A DNA stretch of 64,000 bases from Akanthomyces muscarius (GCF_028009165.1 NC_079243.1:2542001-2606000); one strand, 5' to 3'; counted from the first letter of the stretch, positions 44,748 to 56,641 are shown. The notes: generated by a model from the letters alone, not told the origin. Made by a program: numbers and translations.

Positions 44748-46602
44748 TTATGCTTTGGGAGGAAACTCCTCAAGCTGCCCGGCCGGCGCGCCAGGATCGC
44801 CCTTGGCCTGCGCGAACCAGAGGCTGTTGCTCTCCAGGTCGAAAACGGTGTACACGTCGGTGAAGAAGACGAAGCCCATGCTGTTGAGGTTTTCGTTTGG
44901 GTCGCCCGCAAAGGCACCGACCTGGCACATGCCGGCTTTTGTGAGCTCCGGCGCCGTCAGCTCCTCGGAGAGACGGATCTTGTCGAGGCCCAGCGTCATC
45001 TGGACGCTGTCGTCGTTGAACCCCATGACGATCTTGTTGCCCGCGTTGAGCTTGCCGCACTCGACAGGGCCCAGCTCTCCGGACTCTTGGTTGAAGTCGG
45101 TGTCGAGAGCCTTGGCCATGTTCTTCAGGACGCCGGCGGGGAGCGTCAGGGCGACGCCGCCCGTGTCGAAGAGGGTGAAGGTCTCGGCTTCCTTGAGGCC
45201 CAGATCGATGAGGTTGCCAGAGGTAGAGTTGCCGCCGTTTTTGTTACCGTCATCCTTGTTGCCACCATTCTTTTTGCCCTTGTCCTTCTTATTACCGTTG
45301 TCGTTGTTATTCTTGTTCCCATTGCCATTTTTGTTGCCATTTTTGTTGTCATTGCCGTTGCCATTGTCGTTGCCATTGCCATTGCCATTGCCATTGCCAT
45401 TGCCATTGCCGTTGCCGTTGCCATTGCCGTTGCCATTGCCGTTGCCATTGCCTTTGCCCTTCTTGTTGTCCTGGTTTTTTTTACCCTGGTTGTTGTTTCC
45501 ATCGCCATTTCCATTGTGATTCTCATCGTCATTACCACCGTTGTCGTTTTTGCCCTGGTTGTTGCAGGTGCAGCCGCCTTGGTCATTGTTTTGGCCATCG
45601 TTTTTGCCGTTGTTCAGCACATTTACAGATTGGTCATCATCGTTTTCCACGCTTTCCGTCTTCAAAACGCTGCCGCCATAGCTTCCTTTTGCCTTGACGC
45701 CGACCCTGCGCGCGGTCGTACGGCGGCTGATCGAGCGCTTAAGACGCATGCGCTCGCGCTGCTGGGTTTTATTAGGCTTCACGCCTTGGTCGCCGCCGCT
45801 CATGTCCATCCTCAAAGAGGTCATCTTGACGACAAAGTCGCGAATCTTGCCCTCGTTGTCGGGGTCAATCTCCACCTTCTGCAGCTCGCCCTCAAACTTG
45901 GACCGGTCGATACCTCCGAAGAATACGCTGCCGTTGCCAAAGGCTGTGCGCTATTACGTCAGTGAAGCTGTTTCAGACTATACAGTCAAAGGAGGTATGG
46001 GATCACTCACGCGTGGGGTTCATGACGGCACTGTGGACATTGGCCTTGATAGCGCCCGTCTTTGCCATGGTCTCCGGCAAGTTGTCGTATTTCTTCTCCG
46101 TCGCCTCGTTCTCGCGAGGACCTGTACCGCAAATGGAAAACTGCGGAAAGTCACCCGCGGGCTGGCCGCCAGACGCCAGCGCCACCTGGGCGTCAGGGAC
46201 CTCGCCCTTGTCACCTACGGTCACGGTCGTCTTGATGAAGTTGCCGTCAAACTCATCGCCGCCGGAAAAAGAGGCGTTAAACGTCTGGCTCTTGACTTCC
46301 TTGACGTCAGATGCCTTCTTGGGGTCAAACTGGCCGCGGACTTCGGGCGCCGGCGCCGTGCATTGCTGATTCTTGACCTTGCACAGGTCGGATCCCGCCA
46401 GCGGGATGATGGTATCGGAGGATCCCGAGTCGAAGATGCAAGTAATTTCTTGGGGCGGCGAGCCGTAACCCAGGGCGAGTAGAGGCTGCCACGGACCAGC
46501 CTGGTCACTCTGGAAGTGCTGCACGCTGCCCTGCAGGACGCGCTGCGCAATGACGGCTTCACTAGCCAAGAGGAGTGACAGATGCTGCCAGCTGTGTCTC
46601 AT
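44748..46602 (-). CDS. Secreted aspartyl protease-like protein with a large Gly/Asn-repeat insertion
   Basis: Two exons (46602-46011, 45943-44748) give 595 aa. A short hydrophobic N-terminus (LSLLLASEAVIA) looks like a signal peptide. The pepsin-fold N-lobe has CIFDSGSSDTIIP (catalytic Asp, about residue 58) and NGSVFFGGID (about 200). The C-lobe has LFDTGGVALTLP (second Asp, about residue 455), where the usual Ser/Thr after DTG is Gly. Between them lies a basic stretch with possible dibasic cleavage sites (RLKRSISRRTTARR, about 270-283), then an Asn/Gly/Asp-rich insertion (about 300-432) with tandem Gly-Asn. The layout recalls yapsins, whose inter-lobe loop is proteolytically processed. No GPI signal is obvious at the C-terminus. 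Activity is uncertain. Confidence 0.82.
45335..45460 (-). repeat. Hexanucleotide microsatellite encoding (Gly-Asn)n
   Basis: Tandem ATTGCC/GTTGCC units on the plus strand read as GGCAAT/GGCAAC (Gly-Asn) on the coding strand. The core at about 45360-45450 is nearly pure. The unit length is a multiple of three, so expansion keeps the protease frame open. Confidence 0.88.
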
Positions 46603-48079
46603 GATGACGGTAATATCAAAACTTTGAGGTTCGAAGTTATAAGTTGTGTTTGTTCTGTTAACCTGTAACAGTCATTGCCTCCGCTGTCTAAAGAAGCACA
46701 AGCACGGATATGGGATTTGATTGTACATATATATCACTTTCAGACGAGGATTAGATATGTACTGTTACATAGCAGCAATTGCTTGCTATCAAGGCCCGGT
46801 TTGGGGGCTACACAGTGGGCGAACTGAGCATTGCGCTCATTCTCTCGCAACAGACTGATGTCGACCCTGGGACCCTGACACTTAGAAGTGGTGGTCACGC
46901 CTAGCTCAAAGAAGAAAGGAGCCAAAGAGAAGCAGAAGGCGATGGGTTTCACATCCAATCACTGCATAGAACGGCCATGGTGCTTTTGTTGTTTGCGGAT
47001 GACTCGAAAGCGTGAAACCTCGGAGAGACCCGTGATTGAAACGTGGGCTGAACAAAAGTTGTACTGGGCCAATTTATCGAAGAGGCTGCTGCACCTATGC
47101 TTACCAGTAATCCATGGTGGTGGTCATCGGTAAGCATGTAACCTCAATAGCCGATCCTTTTGGGTGTGTGGGGGACCCTGAGGCGTGGAACTTTTTGAAA
47201 GTGAACCTGATTACCGGTCTAATGGTCTTGAGCAGGCAGGGCTGTTTATGATTGGCAGCCTTGCAAAAACGGGAAGATCCTGAGACAAGGTTGCGGGAGT
47301 GTCACAACAAGATGAAACAGCTCAAACATTGAGGTGAGGAAGTTCCTCTTCAGCTTGTCTTGAGCAAAAAATTAACGCATTCACCTCATTGGACTGGAAC
47401 ACAGTCTTTGCGTTGCTTTACCTCTATATTTTTATGAGGCTTTGCACGGTGAATGGTGGGCATGGTCATGGTCGTTGTCGACGTCGCGTAAAACCGTGGT
47501 CTGACGCGGGACCAAGTGAGTCCGCGCTGAGCCCCACGCTGCTGCTGCCCGCAGAAGAGTGCCTGGTCCTTGTCGATCGCGAGACAGGCTGGGTTCTGAT
47601 AAGGCGTTTCGTCTCGTGCATAGCAAGAAGCTCAAAAAATCTCGCCGACGGGCAAAAAAGAATATTCTTTGGCCGTCGGGAGTGGAATGCAAGGTTGCGA
47701 GGCCGGGCTGCCAAGACCGGGTGAAATGGCATCCGGCCGGACTCTGGCGCCATGGGTTGCTTTAAGTTGAGGATCAATAGCCTCGTGGTGATGTGTCTTG
47801 GCGGTTTCCGAGAAGTTTGGTGTTTGGGAAACAGGTGACGAGCTCATATTGGACGAGTTATATAGAGGCATGGACATATGAATGAGGCGAGACGAAGAAA
47901 AGGGTAATAGAAGTATCGCCGCCATCACTGCAACCAGTCATAGTTTGAAAGTTCTTGTTAGATGAAACTATCTGCCAGGCTACATAAGGTTGGGTGGGAA
48001 CCTTGGCCCTGCTCTCCAACTTTGTAGGGTACTGAGGTTAACTTTTCATCTCCTATTTTCGGCTTTCAAGCTGCGTGTC
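46603..48079. other. Intergenic region, protease to sod1
   Basis: About 1.5 kb with the protease promoter (right part of the minus-strand gene) and the sod1 3' flank. Open frames up to about 111 codons show no domain. Nothing else recognised. Confidence 0.45.
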
Positions 48080-48993
48080 TTAGTTGGCAACGCCAATAAC
48101 ACCTGGGAGACAATTAGTATGTATTTCAAAGCATTTTTCAACATGGTCAAGTCTTACCGCAGGCGGGACGGGGACCAGCGTTGCCAGTCTTGAGAGACTC
48201 CTCGTTGCCACCCTTGCCGAGGTCATCGGTGCCGGCGTGGACAACGACGGTGCGCTGGATGCATATTAGCAAAGATTGTCATAGGTCATACTTCATAAAA
48301 GGTGCAACATACGCCAATGACGCTGTGGGGGCCAATCAGCTTGACGTGGCTGTCCTGGACAGAGCCCTTGGCGTTGCCCTGGCCGTCCGTCTTGATGTTG
48401 CCGAGATCACCAACGTGGCGGGCGGCGTCCGAGGGAGCACCGTGGGTCTTGCCGTGGGGGTTGAAGTGAGGGCCGGCCGAGGTGCAGCCGTTGGTGTTGT
48501 CACCAAAAGTGTGGATGTGGAAGCCGCGCTCAGCGTTGGGGTCGTTGCCGGAAATGTCCCAGGTGATGGTGGTGGGAGCCGACTCGGACTCCTGCTCGAA
48601 GGTGACGGTGCCGGCGACCTTGGCGTCACCACGGAGGACAGAGACTAAGGCGGAGAGACGGCAAGGTTAGCATTTGGGCTATGCTTTTCTTATTCGGGTA
48701 ATATTTGGGCAGCGGGTTCAGCCGTAGAGACAAAGCAGATCTGTGCCATCAGGGCCCTTGATCGAAAGCGTTGCTGACCGCAATCCATCAGGGTATCGAT
48801 GAACCGTAATGTGACAGGGCGGGCTAAAAACCCGCGCAAACCAGCTCGCTCACGCGCACCCGCCCGCCACCACCAGCACCTATAAACGAGCAGCCCTGCC
48901 CCTCCATCGTTTCTGCCACTTGCATCATCTGGGAACGTGCAGGCTGCGATGCGGCGCTGTATTTTCCAATTGATTCTTACCTGCTTTGACCAT
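48080..48993 (-). CDS. sod1: Cu/Zn superoxide dismutase
   Basis: Four exons (48993-48981, 48644-48313, 48254-48158, 48102-48080) encode 154 aa, exactly the usual size. It dismutates superoxide in the cytosol and mitochondrial intermembrane space. Metal ligands are visible: [14 protein letters not shown] (Cu His pair plus the first disulfide Cys), [10 protein letters not shown] (bridging and Zn His), the Zn Asp in the [10 protein letters not shown] region, and [14 protein letters not shown] (Cu His and electrostatic-loop residues). The second disulfide Cys is in RPACGVIGVAN at the C-terminus. Exon 1 is only 13 nt (MVKA plus one base) and exon 4 is 23 nt. All introns are GT..AG with CTAAC/CTAAT-like branch sites. 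No mutation is seen in catalytic residues. Confidence 0.96.
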
Positions 48994-50630
48994 TTTGGAT
49001 GATTTTGTTTTGTTTTAGTTGGTGATGATTCGAGGTGGATGAGGTGATGATGCAATGGAGGGGGAGGGGAAGAGGGGGAGACGCAGAGCTTAATAAAGCT
49101 GTCTGCCTGCAGTGGGCGGCGGCTATCATTGGCGGCGGACGGCAAACGCTCGGCCAAACAAGACCGCTGACGGCGCTGGAAAAGCTGCTGCTCCGTCGCC
49201 AGATGAGGGGCAAAAGACTTCCAAGCAATACCGCCCAGCACCAGCAGCTGCCTCCCGTGCCTCCCGACTAGCTAACTTGCTGCATCGAGCTGTACTACCC
49301 AGCCAACGGAGACGGAGCCTTGGGGCTAGCCGTTACCGAGGCGGAGTTACGAGGGCCAGCTTGCTTTCAAATCGCCTCCATGGACCAGTCTCATCGCAGC
49401 ATTGCCAAACTAATGGGAAGCTCGAGTCTCCACAATGGCAAAAAGACGGCTGCCCTCCGACGGAGCACCAGGACAGCTTGACGACACTGGCAGAATATAA
49501 TGATTTGATCCAAAGAGGCAGAGAGGATGATTTCGACTTCAAGTGGAAAGGCAATTAAGTTCAACGTGTCGAATTGTGGCGAGAGGGCAACGAGCAACAT
49601 TTCACAATGCGATACCTGATTGACGTAATGCCAACGCGGGGCACTCGGACGAATGTCGGCAGCATCACTTTTGCACGAAAAATATAAGCTCAACGGAAAA
49701 GCCTCCGAGCCAAATACAATAATAATAATAATGTACTCGACTCGTGGCCTGGTTCTCCCCTTGCCACGAGGGGCTCGAAAACACCAGACAGAAGACTTCG
49801 CTTCAGCACAAACAAACATCCTCTGTCAACGCCAAGCCACTGATGCGCGAGGCCATGTCCTGTACTTGACGATGCCTCTCGGTAGACGCGCCGCCGTGAC
49901 AAATTGCACAGTCCCGCGTGCCTGTACCTGAAAGCTATCTCGCGACAATGGAAAACTCCCCAAGGCGGACAGATTATCGCAGGCGCCCATGGGCGAATGC
50001 GGCCATGAACGGGTGAGATGCCCCCCGTGAAGCCCGCGTTGAGGCTCAACTACGAGACTCAATCCGGCCTGCCTGTAGACTTGATGCCACCGGCAACGCC
50101 CCAAGCTCACTCCCCTCCATCATCCCAATAGCGTAGTTTCCGCAGCTCCGAATGTTTTGGCCACGTATGAATGATGACAATATCCCCCTATTCTGGTCCG
50201 CTTAGGTGAAATGCTATGTATCTCGGTCCCTAGTCCTCGTAGAGCTTGACTCTTGATCAATTGCCGTCTCGCAAGCCAACAATCTTCTCTCAAGAAGGCA
50301 TCCGCATCCGCAGAATAGGGCCCTCTATGGCGTTTGGCTGTTTCTCTGCTTTCCAATCGCAGTCAAAAGGTTTCTCTGTACACACTGCACTCAACGTGAA
50401 CATAAAAGCCGTATCAATTTGAAGTAGAGCGAAAATAATATATTTGTGCAACTAAAACACAAAGCAATGCAACTTGTCTGGTCATATGTGACATCATTGT
50501 CTAGACTCTCGCCAATGCAAAAACACGAAAGTGACGAAGCAAACGCGTAGCAATTCTTCCGGCGAGCTAAAAGTACAACTAGAGCATGTTTTTTATGCAT
50601 TCCTATATACAAGTGGAAAGACCTCGTGAC
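48994..50630. other. Intergenic region upstream of sod1
   Basis: About 1.6 kb holding the sod1 promoter and the 3' flank of the P450. A 148-codon frame (49112-49558 plus) starts inside the likely promoter and is low-complexity, so it is not counted as a gene. Confidence 0.45.
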
Positions 50631-52190
50631 TTATACCTCAATCCCACGAATTAGATCGAGGCTTACGTCGTCTCGTGGTATAAACCTGGCGTCGAAGCCA
50701 TCGGGTTGGCTGGTGAGTCCATCAGTTAATTCCACCTCGGGCGTAACTTCATTTCCGTCGTCATCAAGCGGCTTTTTAATGTCCAATGTGCTCAGAATAG
50801 CAGCAATCACAATCCATACGCTCGACTTGGCAAGATGCTGCCCGACACAAACTCGTCGGCCAAAGCCAAAGTGGCCGCTGGGAAGCGGCTCCCCCCTACC
50901 GCCTTCTTCCACGGGTGTGTACCTGTCTGGGTCAAACTCGTCGGGGTCTAGGTATGTATCGGGATCATGAGTCATGGCACGCGCATTGGCATAGATGAAG
51001 GAGCCAGCAGGGATAAAATAGCCATTGTACACGTCGTCTTGGATGGATCGATGGGGAATGCCGATAGGCGAGACGGGGCACCACCGGAGCGTCTCTTGCA
51101 GCACATACTCAATATATCGTAGGTCAGGATTCTGCCTATCGTTAAAGTTTGGCATCCTGCTGCGTCCGACAACTTGATCCAGGGCCTGCTGTGCCTTGAT
51201 TTGAATCTCTGGATGGAGAATCATGTTGATGACAAAGACCATGATGGTTGCCCATGTTGTGTCTTGTCCAGCGGCAAATACGGCACCAGCCGCGCCTTTC
51301 ACATCGTCTAATCCCAGCTGCGGCACCTCTCCCTTGTCAATCTGTGCCTGCCGCTGGTCCAGCATGGCCTGGACGATGGAATCCTTCCGCTGCTGGGCGG
51401 ACACGGCTGCATCGAATGGCTTATCGTGTAGAACACGGATGGCCCAAGACCAATCGTTGGCAAACTTGAGCGACCGATCGTGTAACCACCGGGGCATGTA
51501 TCGGAGAACAGGGAAAAAATCAACTGGCGTGCCTGCCGGGGCACCCCCGTGCCCCAATGCATAGCTGGCATCTGCAGCCACTTGAATAAACGGGTCTTTG
51601 TCGCTGTCCACGGTGATACCAAAGCCGATGCCGAGAACTATGGCAGTAGCCAGACGACGAATGACATTGTCCCATTCTGCAGGGTTGGCTGCCAAGCCCT
51701 TGAGCATGATGGCTGTTTCTCGCTCTTGCAAGGGTCTGTATTGCACAATGCTACTATTTGAAAGACTTTTTTGTAAAATGCGCCGATGCACCCGGAAATC
51801 AGAGCCCCAACGCAAAAACGTCAGTGTCTTGCCCCATCCCATGACCTCGAAGAGCACAAAGCGCGGACGGTCCGAGTAGTTGAGACCTCGCTTATCCAGC
51901 AGGTCAACAGCAGCTTTCACCGAGTTGAGAATAATGACCGGCTGGCCGAGTATATTGACGGAAAGCATGTCGGAGCCATATTCATGAGACCATTTCATGT
52001 AAGTGTACTCTGGGCTGTGAGAAGGCACAATGCGCAGGTGGCCAAGAATAGGTTCCCCGGGTGGCCCAGGAGGTAGCGGCAGGCCGCTGGTACGGCGTCG
52101 ATGAATGGCGAATTTGAAGGCGAAAAATACCAGTAGCGCGGCAATGAGTGTGAGGCCTGAGGACCGGGCAGTCCAGTCTGTGACACCCAT
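50631..52190 (-). CDS. Cytochrome P450 monooxygenase (microsomal)
   Basis: Single-exon 519-aa P450. An N-terminal membrane anchor (SGLTLIAALLVFFAFKFAI) is followed by the Pro-rich hinge LPLPPGPPGEP. The I-helix is AAGQDTTW (about residue 306), the K-helix ExxR lies in VLQETLRWCP (about 365), and FDPDRYTP is the PERF-type motif. The haem loop is FGFGRRVCVGQHLA, with Cys near residue 447. It resembles fungal P450s annotated as O-methylsterigmatocystin-oxidoreductase-like, a broad group, so the substrate cannot be given. No backbone synthase, transporter or regulator lies beside it, so a secondary-metabolite cluster is not supported. Absence of introns is notable for the family but not unique. 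Confidence 0.92.
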   Translation of the reverse strand: MGVTDWTARSSGLTLIAALLVFFAFKFAIHRRRTSGLPLPPGPPGEPILGHLRIVPSHSPEYTYMKWSHEYGSDMLSVNILGQPVIILNSVKAAVDLLDKRGLNYSDRPRFVLFEVMGWGKTLTFLRWGSDFRVHRRILQKSLSNSSIVQYRPLQERETAIMLKGLAANPAEWDNVIRRLATAIVLGIGFGITVDSDKDPFIQVAADASYALGHGGAPAGTPVDFFPVLRYMPRWLHDRSLKFANDWSWAIRVLHDKPFDAAVSAQQRKDSIVQAMLDQRQAQIDKGEVPQLGLDDVKGAAGAVFAAGQDTTWATIMVFVINMILHPEIQIKAQQALDQVVGRSRMPNFNDRQNPDLRYIEYVLQETLRWCPVSPIGIPHRSIQDDVYNGYFIPAGSFIYANARAMTHDPDTYLDPDEFDPDRYTPVEEGGRGEPLPSGHFGFGRRVCVGQHLAKSSVWIVIAAILSTLDIKKPLDDDGNEVTPEVELTDGLTSQPDGFDARFIPRDDVSLDLIRGIEV

Positions 52191-55139
52191 CTTGCTGCGG
52201 TGTTGCCGGATGGGATGTCACCAGCCGGCAGCTTGCCGATGGGGCCTGGGCTTGGCGACGAGCACCGACGCGATGCGTGGTGCGATGGTCTAGCCGATTG
52301 TTCAGGCAGAAGACGCCAAGATTCTTCCCAGCAAGCAGGATCCGTAGCAATCCCTGGTGGACGGGGTGATGCGGTTGAACGAAACGTGCTGGTGGAGCTG
52401 TAGGGGAGACCAGACCCAACGGCAGATCGTGGCGGCCGGAGCGATGGGTGGGAAGAGGGTGTGCGGGCGGGTTACGGCGCAGCCACTGACTGGAGCTAGC
52501 AATAAAGGCTGAGCCAGGTGATGGAGCCTTCTTGGTGCGGCTGAGTCGGAGTCTCGTTCTGTTAGATGAGGAGTAGAGCGGAAGTGGAGGAAGCCTCTTG
52601 ATGCGAGCGCAAGTCTCCTCGACAGTGCCGGTATGTGGGGCTGCTTCTCCTGAAGAACAGGCGCATGCTGGGAGAAACAAACGGGCGGGACAGGAGCTCT
52701 GGGATATTACAGGCTAATTAGGGCAATAGCGTACTGGTGGTTGAAGTCGGGTACGCGGCCAGGTACAAGCAGCGTTTATTATTAGAGAGAGCATGTATAT
52801 CTCATTGTGCAGAGGCGAGAATAAACTGTAAGGAAACAGTGGCATGCTTGAGGTTGCGTCAAGAGCTTCGCATGACTATTTTCTTCAGACGGGTTGGTAG
52901 CATGGTATCGGATGCCGCTGGCACAGCATCATTTAGTTCGATGGTGCATGTGCAGATTTCGCACACATTGCCCTGGTAATAAATCGTGGGACAGAATGCC
53001 GTGATAAGGCTACAGGCTACACTGGGCCACTCAGGCTGTCTGTCGGCCAGATACGAAACTATAAATTTTGGCTTTGTATCCTGTCGTCGTTGTCTGCTCT
53101 GATATGTCGGCGGTGCTGGCTGTTGCCCTTATTCAGTTAGTAGTTGCTGCCATCGGATGGGCTCCGTCCCTTGTACAAAGTAGGAAGCACCTATCTCCGT
53201 GGGGTTCCATGGGGCGCCATGGCTGTCGGCAGACTAGAGATGCACCAAGGTAATAGCGTACGCTTGGCAGGTCTTGTTCAAGCTCTCAGTTTGCCACGAT
53301 TAATTATGGCCAGGTTGCGAGTGAAGCGAGCGCGCCGTAGTCATGCCTCTCGGTAGCTGTCGTGGTTGGCCGGCGCGGGCACCAGAAAACAGAAGCTGCA
53401 TCCCGATTGGAAGCGTTGTGAGTGATGTGATGCCAGGCCTAGTCTTTGGTTATCTTCGTTCAAGCATGTACATGAAGAGACAATGGGGTGCAGTCGTCTC
53501 GTGGTCTGTTTGGTCTGGTGTGTCCGACTTGGGCGGACCCATGTTCCGATTTGCCTGCCGGACTGTCTGTGGCTGATACCTTGTCCTTTTACAGGCAATC
53601 AGCTTTGGCCCCATCAAGATGCAGATGCAAGAGGCGAGTCGCGAAGGGAAGAGAGATGGGTAGCATGCGGTGCTCCACGCCGTCGGTTCCATCGTGTTTA
53701 CAGTCATGGCATTCGGCGTTTCGGTATCGCGAGAACCGGCAGACTCTTCGGTATGGTAAAAGGAGCCGGTTAGACGACGGGAGGGTCCGGGCCAGAGGCT
53801 CCAGGGCACGGGAACAACACGAAGCAAAAGAGAGTGCTGACTACTCGGCCGCAACATGACGAGACGATGATCGGGAACGGGCGCGCCCCTGTTTCCGCAG
53901 GCCAACGCAGAGATGAAAGAGAGGCCCCGGCCAGCGCCATTCCCCCACTAACATTCGCAGAAAGCGAGGGTGGGCAGCTCGTCTGTCTGTACTTCCCGGC
54001 GCAGTGTGACCTGGGCATCAGTGACATCTGACGCGTCACAGCGAAAAGGAAATGCTGCCAAATTAGTCAAGTAAAATTTGGAAGGAGTTTTTGAGTCGGT
54101 GGTGGGAATGGTCTGTCCAAAATGTGCGTGTAATGCAAACGGGTGGCAGGTAGCTAGGTAGGTAGAGATGTCTGCGGCGGCAGGCTGTCGGTCAATTTTG
54201 CTTATTCAAGGTTACCTACTGACTGGCAGAGCGTCTTGGTTGGGCTCGAGCGACTGGGACTGGTAGATGCTGCGCCCGCTGTGGCGGGGCTGTGGCGGGG
54301 TTACAGGGACCACTGGCGGGGTGATGGCAGCGCCGCGGCGGGCAACTACCTACTGGCATGGCTGTCCTTTTTTCAGCCTCCAGCCTGTACCTAGGTAGTG
54401 CAGGTCACACACAATGAGCATCAAAAGCCCTGCCTGGAGCACGCAGGACAAGAAGCCAATTTTGACGCGGAATTGACTTTTTGTGCCTGCCGGCTACCCA
54501 TAGTGATGCCATCACCAGACCCAACTTCCCACCGTCGACGTGAGTTCTTTCTTGCCGGTGAATCATGCGCGGCATCGTCCCAACGACGCCAAAAAAGAAA
54601 AGCAGCTCGGCGCCGCCAGGGCTGAGGTGAGGTGGCCGATCTCCGCCCCATTCCATCAGCGACCAAGTGCTTTGGCTGCCTCTAAATTATGCTAGGGTAC
54701 TTCTCGTACCGTCTCGCCTTTTTAATCGCTGTCAAGTACCATACGAGGTACCTGACTAGCCAACGCACTCACCTCTCCTTGCGCAAGTACCGACACTTGC
54801 CGTGCTAACCCAAGAAGCCTCTGTTCCCACTAGTCAAGTTAGTTACCTGCCTGCCTGCCTACAAAGCTGGGAGGCTACCTAGTTAGCTGCAGTTTTTTGC
54901 CTGCCCAGATGGCAGTGGGGTGGTAGCACAACGCGAAGCTTTCCCGTAGTTGATAAATAATTTGCCATGACCTACTTCTCTCTCTTTCTTCTGTGCTTTT
55001 GATCATGCCCGTGATCTCAGATAATTCATCAGATCTTCATCTCGAGATTTGATTCGCATTTTTTTGTCGTGCAAAACATACACACCCTTGCTCTCCACCA
55101 CCAATCAAGCTTTCCCGTTTGTAGCTGCCACCCATCATC
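52191..55139. promoter_or_regulatory. Divergent intergenic region between P450 and homogentisate dioxygenase
   Basis: About 2.95 kb without a recognised gene. It contains an 11-nt tandem CTGTGGCGGGG at 54279-54300, with a related CTGGCGGGG at 54313-54321. These match the loose CreA (SYGGRG) consensus. It also holds several AGGTA/TACCT clusters (54146-54165, 54385-54400, 54740-54760, 54845-54895). Confidence 0.45.
54279..54321 (+). promoter_or_regulatory. Clustered GCGGGG boxes (possible CreA/zinc-finger sites)
   Basis: Two adjacent copies of CTGTGGCGGGG and one related CTGGCGGGG within 43 nt, about 820 nt upstream of the homogentisate dioxygenase start. The core fits the carbon-catabolite repressor consensus. 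Binding is not shown. Confidence 0.4.
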
Positions 55140-56641
55140 ATGGCCGATCTAAGCCAGCTCCCCCCGACGGCCACGGCCAAAGCAGAATACACCAAGCCAC
55201 CGGCAGCTGATGATCCATATTCATATACGACTGGATTTGGTAATCGTTTCATCAGCGAGGCACTACCGGGTGTCATTTCCTGGTCACAAAATACACCTCA
55301 GCGAGTCAAGTATGGCCTCTACTCAGAGCAGCTGAATGGATCTGCTGTCAATTCCAAGCGCACCGATGTTCGTCACGTCTGGTTGTACCGAATTCGTCCC
55401 TCGGTAGCACATGGCCCCGTACGCCTCGATCCCAGTATCAATGAACATGTAAGAGGTTCCGTCTATACACGATACATGCGCTTGAAACTAACCTCGTTTT
55501 CCATCCAACCAAGATTGAGTCCTCTTTCCTCTCCCCCAACCCCAAAGTTGAGTCATGTGCCGCTCAGCAAGCCTGGGATCCTTTCCCTGTTCCTGATGCG
55601 ACCGGCGGCACCAAGTCAATCAATTTTGTCCAAGGCATTCGCACCATCGGCGGCAAAGGAGACGCCAGTCTTGAGGAAGGCCTCGCTATCCACACATACT
55701 CGGCAAATGCCGACATGGACAGACAAGCGTTTTGCAACAACGACGGAGAGATGCTCATTCTTCCTCAGCAAGGTCGCCTGGATGTACACACTGAGCTAGG
55801 CCCACTCATGGTTCGTCCAGGAGAGGTCTTCCTTATGCCCAGTGGGATGCGATTCAGTATCAAGCTGCCTGATGGCCCTTCGCGTGGCTACATTCACGAG
55901 GTTTTCGCTGCCCGCCACGATCTTCCCGAGCGCGGCGTTATCGGACCCAACGGCATGTCTATGGAACGAAACTTTTGCGCTCCTCTAGCTCGCTACGATA
56001 TTGACGAAAATCCTTGGACAATCATACACAAACTTGACGGTTCTCTACATAAGTGCGAGCAAAAGCACACTCCGTTTGACGTTGTCGCATGGCACGGAAA
56101 TCACGTCCCCATCAAATACAATCTCAACGAGTTCGTCAACTTGGTAAACTCGACAAAGGACCAAGCTGATCCAACATTATACACTGTCCTTACCGTCAAA
56201 TCGAACAAGAAAGACACTCCTTTGAGTGAGTTCTTAATCTTCACCGAGAAATGGATTACCGCCGAAGGCACGTTTCGCCCTCCCTACTATCACCGCAACA
56301 TGAGTACCGAAATCATGGGCCTCGTCTTTGGCGAGTATGGAGGCAGCAGTCACGTACTCGCGCCAGGTGGCCTCAGCTACGAGGCGGCTTATATGCCCCA
56401 CGGCGAGACGTATGAAACTTGGCAAGCTGCCACCGAACGAGAGCTTGAGCCGACCAAAATTTGCAAAGGCACAATGGCCTTCATGTTTCACGTCGGCGGT
56501 CCTGTCAAGCTGACTAGATGGGCCTTGCACGGCCAAGGCGCCGAATCTCTGCATCCTAGCGATCCAGCGCAGTGGGATAGCGTAAGGCCTGGTTTCTTCG
56601 ATCATGCAGAAGAAGTTGCTGCCGACATAGCAAAGCAATAG
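55140..56641 (+). CDS. hmgA: Homogentisate 1,2-dioxygenase (tyrosine/phenylalanine catabolism)
   Basis: Two exons (55140-55448, 55514-56641) encode 478 aa, slightly longer than the usual 440-450. The Fe(II) enzyme opens the ring of homogentisate to maleylacetoacetate. Family blocks are clear: YTTGFGNRFISEALPG at the N-terminus, GLYSEQLNGSA, WLYRIRPSV, NNDGEMLILPQQG, and PPYYHRNMSTEIMG near the iron site. EYGGSSHVLAPGGLSYEAAYMPHGETYETW carries the Fe-ligand His and Glu region. The intron donor GTAAGA follows a His codon. Loss of this enzyme usually gives brown pyomelanin. The partner genes fahA and maiA are not adjacent here. Confidence 0.95.

Noticed and set aside
45335..45460. CRISPR-like reading of the regular hexanucleotide array
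   Set aside because: There are no spacers; it is a simple tandem microsatellite in a eukaryotic gene.
45087..45965. A 292-codon frame antisense to the protease, with a long (Ala-Ile/Val)n hydrophobic run
   Set aside because: The hydrophobic run is only the complement of the Gly-Asn repeat; there is no other evidence for a membrane protein.
49112..49558. A 148-codon frame upstream of sod1
   Set aside because: It begins in the sod1 promoter region, is low-complexity and has no conserved motif.
51982..52680. A 232-codon minus-strand frame overlapping the P450 start
   Set aside because: It overlaps the P450 coding start in another frame and is Pro/His/Arg-rich without a domain.
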